NCBI RefSeq assembly: GCF_011250645.1
Contig: NZ_JAANNO010000001.1
Coordinates: 1 to 64,000, forward strand
Direction of reading: 5' to 3'
Source: Motilibacter aurantiacus
Lineage (GTDB): Bacteria > Actinomycetota > Actinomycetes > Motilibacterales > Motilibacteraceae
Length of the DNA stretch: 64,000 nt
Positions 61,742 through 64,000 of this stretch are shown piece after piece; the stretch's first letter is position 1; each line of letters begins with the position of its first letter. Under the pieces are notes generated by a model. It worked only from the letters and a program-made list of their open reading frames with translations, searched no databases and was not told the DNA's origin. Both the position numbers and the translations under genes were made by a program.

Positions 61742-62992
61742 TCAGTCCTGGCCGGTGGTGTTGAGCATGCCGGCACCGACGGTCCGGTTGGTGGCCTCGT
61801 CGATGAGGATGAACCCGCCGGTGTTGCGGTTGCGGCCGTACGGGTCGGCGAAGAGCGGCACGGTGGTGCGCAGCCGGACCCGGCCGATGTCGTTGAGCCC
61901 CAGCGACTCGACGCCCTCCTCGCGGTGCAGGGTGTTGACGTCGAGGCGGTACTGCAGCTCCTTGACCATGGCCCGGGCGGACCGGGTCGTGTGCTTGACC
62001 GCGAGCTTCTGCCGGGGGCGCAACGGCTCGTCGGTCATCCAGCAGACCATCGCGTCGACGTCCTGGGTGACGCTCGGGGTGTTGTGCGGGCGGCAGATCA
62101 TGTCGCCGCGGGAGATGTCGATCTCGTCCTCGAGCCGGATCGTCACCGACATCGGCGAGAACGCCTCCGCCACCGGGCCGCCGGGGCCGTCGATCCCCGC
62201 GATGCGCGAGGTGAAGCCGCTGGGCAGCACCATCACCTCGTCGCCCGGCTTGAACACGCCGCCGGAGACGGTGCCCGCGTAGCCGCGGTAGTCCGGGAAC
62301 TCGCGCGACTGCGGACGGATGACGTACTGAACAGGGAAGCGCGCATCCACGAAGTTGCGGTCGCTGGCGATGTGCACGTGCTCGAGGTGGTGCAGCAGCG
62401 ACGGGCCTTCGTACCACGGCATGTTCTTCGACCGGTGGACGATGTTGTCGCCCTCGAGCGCGGAGATCGGGATGATCTGCACGTCGGGGAAGTCGAGCTT
62501 GGAGGCGAACCCCGTGAACTCGGACGCGATCTGCTCGAAGACCTCCTGGGAGTAGTCCACGAGGTCCATCTTGTTGACCGCGACGACGAGGTGCGGCACG
62601 CGCAGCAGCGACACCAGGAAGGAGTGCCGGCGGCTCTGCTCGAGGATCCCCTTGCGGGCGTCGACGAGCACGATGGCCAGGTCCGCCGTGGAGGCGCCCG
62701 TGACCATGTTGCGGGTGTACTGGATGTGGCCCGGGGTGTCCGCGATGATGAACTTGCGCCGCGGGGTGGCGAAGTAGCGGTACGCCACGTCGATCGTGAT
62801 GCCCTGCTCCCGCTCGGCGCGCAGGCCGTCCGTGAGCAGCGCGAGGTTGACGTAGTCGTTGCCCGCGCTCGCGCGCTCCACGGCTTCGTACTGGTCCTCG
62901 AAGATGGACTTGCTGTCGTAGAGCAGGCGCCCGATCAGCGTGCTCTTGCCGTCGTCCACCGAGCCGGCGGTCGCGAACCGCAGGATGTCCAT
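61742..62992 (-). CDS. cysN: sulfate adenylyltransferase large subunit (GTPase)
   Basis: 416 aa, no fused APS kinase. GTPase motifs: G1 GSVDDGKST (residues 10-18), G3 DTPGH and G4 NKMD, with EF-Tu-like domains II and III. With CysD it adenylylates sulfate to APS, with GTP hydrolysis driving the reaction. It follows cysD by one base. The missing kinase function is supplied by the cysC gene at 56.9 kb. Confidence 0.96.
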   Translation of the reverse strand: MDILRFATAGSVDDGKSTLIGRLLYDSKSIFEDQYEAVERASAGNDYVNLALLTDGLRAEREQGITIDVAYRYFATPRRKFIIADTPGHIQYTRNMVTGASTADLAIVLVDARKGILEQSRRHSFLVSLLRVPHLVVAVNKMDLVDYSQEVFEQIASEFTGFASKLDFPDVQIIPISALEGDNIVHRSKNMPWYEGPSLLHHLEHVHIASDRNFVDARFPVQYVIRPQSREFPDYRGYAGTVSGGVFKPGDEVMVLPSGFTSRIAGIDGPGGPVAEAFSPMSVTIRLEDEIDISRGDMICRPHNTPSVTQDVDAMVCWMTDEPLRPRQKLAVKHTTRSARAMVKELQYRLDVNTLHREEGVESLGLNDIGRVRLRTTVPLFADPYGRNRNTGGFILIDEATNRTVGAGMLNTTGQD

Positions 62993-62993
62993 G

Positions 62994-63926
62994 TCAGAAG
63001 TAGCCTTCCCGCTTGCGGTCCTCCATGGCGGCCTCGCTCACCTTGTCGTCCCCACGGGTGGCGCCGCGCTCGGTGAGCCGGGTCGCCGCGACCTCGGCGA
63101 CGATCTTCTCCAGCGTGTCGGCGTCCGACCGGACCGCTGCGGTGAGGTTCGCGTCCCCGACGGTGCGGTAGCGCACGGTCTCGACGGACGACGTCTCGCC
63201 CTCTCGGAGCGCGATGAACTCGTTGACGGCGTAGAGCATCCCCTGCCGGTCCACCACCTCCCGCTGGTGCGCGAGGTAGAGCGAGGGGATCTCGATCGAC
63301 TCGGCGAGGATGTAGTTCCAGATGTCGAGCTCGGTCCAGTTCGACAGCGGGAAGACGCGGATCGACTCGCCCATGTGGATGCGCCCGTTGTAGAGGCTCC
63401 ACAGCTCCGGCCGCTGGTTCTTGGGGTCCCACTGGCCGAACTCGTCCCGGAACGAGAACACCCGCTCCTTCGCGCGCGCCTTCTCCTCGTCTCGCCGGGC
63501 CCCGCCGAACGCGGCGGTGAAGCCGTGCTTCTCGATCGCCTCGAGCAGGACCGGGGTCTGGATCCGGTTGCGCGAGCCGTTGGGCTCCTCGCGCACGAGG
63601 CCGCGCTCGATCGCGTCCGGCACGGAGGCCACGAGCAGCTGCACACCGAGCTCGGCGGCACGCTTGTCGCGGAAGGCCAGCACCTCGGGGAAGTTCAGCC
63701 CCGTGTCCACGTGCAGCACGGGGAACGGGATGCGCGCCGGCCAGAACGCCTTCTCCGCCAGGCGGAGCATGACGATCGAGTCCTTGCCGCCGGAGAAGAG
63801 GAGCACCGGCCGCTCCAGCTCCGCGACGACCTCGCGGAAGATGTGGATCGACTCGGCCTCGAGCGTCTTGAGCTGGCTCAGCCGGTAGTCGGGGCTCGCC
63901 TGCGGGGTGCCCTGCGCGTTGGTCAT
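62994..63926 (-). CDS. cysD: sulfate adenylyltransferase small subunit
   Basis: 310 aa, normal length. PP-loop LLFSGGKDSIVMLRLAEKAF; AFGGARRDEEKARAKERVFSFRDEFGQWDPKNQRPELW and FPLSNWTELDIWNYI are CysD hallmarks. It catalyses adenylyl transfer from ATP to sulfate. It follows a partial gene (63934 onward) by seven bases, so cysDN are part of a longer operon extending past the window. Confidence 0.96.
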   Translation of the reverse strand: MTNAQGTPQASPDYRLSQLKTLEAESIHIFREVVAELERPVLLFSGGKDSIVMLRLAEKAFWPARIPFPVLHVDTGLNFPEVLAFRDKRAAELGVQLLVASVPDAIERGLVREEPNGSRNRIQTPVLLEAIEKHGFTAAFGGARRDEEKARAKERVFSFRDEFGQWDPKNQRPELWSLYNGRIHMGESIRVFPLSNWTELDIWNYILAESIEIPSLYLAHQREVVDRQGMLYAVNEFIALREGETSSVETVRYRTVGDANLTAAVRSDADTLEKIVAEVAATRLTERGATRGDDKVSEAAMEDRKREGYF

Positions 63927-63933
63927 CTCGCCC

Positions 63934-64000
63934 TCAGTCCTTCCGGCCCGTTGCCGTGTCGCCGCCGCTCAGGGAAGCGATGGCCGCCAGCACCGCCTCG
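63934..64000 (-). CDS. C-terminal end of an upstream sulfate-operon gene (partial)
   Basis: The minus-strand frame ends EAVLAAIASLSGGDTATGRKD then TGA, seven bases before the cysD start. Only 21 residues are visible. Expected neighbours in actinobacteria include an APS kinase or a 3'(2'),5'-bisphosphate nucleotidase (CysQ); the fragment is too short to decide. Confidence 0.55.
   Translation of the reverse strand, partial: EAVLAAIASLSGGDTATGRKD

Overview
The window is a very GC-rich stretch of an actinobacterial chromosome. Evidence for this is strong G/C at third codon positions in most genes, frequent GTG starts, many 4-base stop/start overlaps, and several gene sets typical of actinomycetes: the AfsR-type BTAD regulator, the uroporphyrinogen-III synthase/OmpR fusion, split-alpha transhydrogenase, DUF3159, DUF2630, DUF6510 and TerD/TerC clusters. 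I cannot name a genus. No rRNA, tRNA or CRISPR array was seen.

Region 1 (about 1-9,000) looks acquired. It holds a tyrosine recombinase, a zinc-ribbon/NERD nuclease-like protein, long weakly coding gaps, and a tightly overlapping Sir2-HerA gene pair carrying TTA codons that are otherwise rare here. The pair matches the Sir2-HerA type of anti-phage system. A single-span membrane protein lies downstream.

Region 2 (about 9,100-25,800) is mostly household and transport genes: a uroporphyrinogen-III synthase/winged-helix fusion, two MFS transporters, a DUF3445 haem-type demethylase, NAD(P) transhydrogenase (pntAA-AB-B), isopentenyl-diphosphate isomerase, a glycine-rich AIM24 protein, a molybdopterin oxidoreductase with its flavin reductase and DUF6510 partner, and a MerR-controlled ABC exporter with a palindromic operator in its promoter.

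Region 3 (about 25,970-29,430) is an unusual signalling operon. A response-regulator receiver is fused to a thioredoxin-reductase-like flavoprotein lacking the redox CxxC. It is followed by a cyclic-nucleotide-binding-fold histidine kinase and a UBP-type zinc finger.

Region 4 (about 29,450-44,060) holds small proteins, an exported HNH lipoprotein, three consecutive AIM24 paralogues, a LysR regulator, a secreted proline-rich protein, an alanine-type aminotransferase, a large BTAD regulator, an alpha/beta hydrolase, a frameshifted dihydrofolate-reductase-family pseudogene and an NmrA-like protein.

Region 5 (about 44,130-54,780) is a Ter stress-response locus. A minus-strand operon encodes an HpcH/HpaI-type lyase, an 894-residue fusion of two phosphoribosyltransferase-type modules, a HAD phosphatase and probably a serine/threonine dehydratase. 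It is divergent from a TerD-vWA fusion and followed by TerC, TerD and a coiled-coil protein. The fusion junction of the 894-residue protein is a 30-bp tandem repeat. By precedent this locus pairs a membrane-linked TerD/TerC complex with synthesis of a nucleoside-like metabolite.

Region 6 (about 54,900-64,000) has a glycerophosphodiesterase, a beta-propeller glycosidase-like protein, an APS kinase with a degenerate ATP-sulfurylase-like N-terminus, DUF3159, a thioredoxin-fold membrane protein, a secreted phosphodiester glycosidase, and cysN-cysD preceded by the end of another gene. cysDN plus the kinase make APS and PAPS from sulfate.
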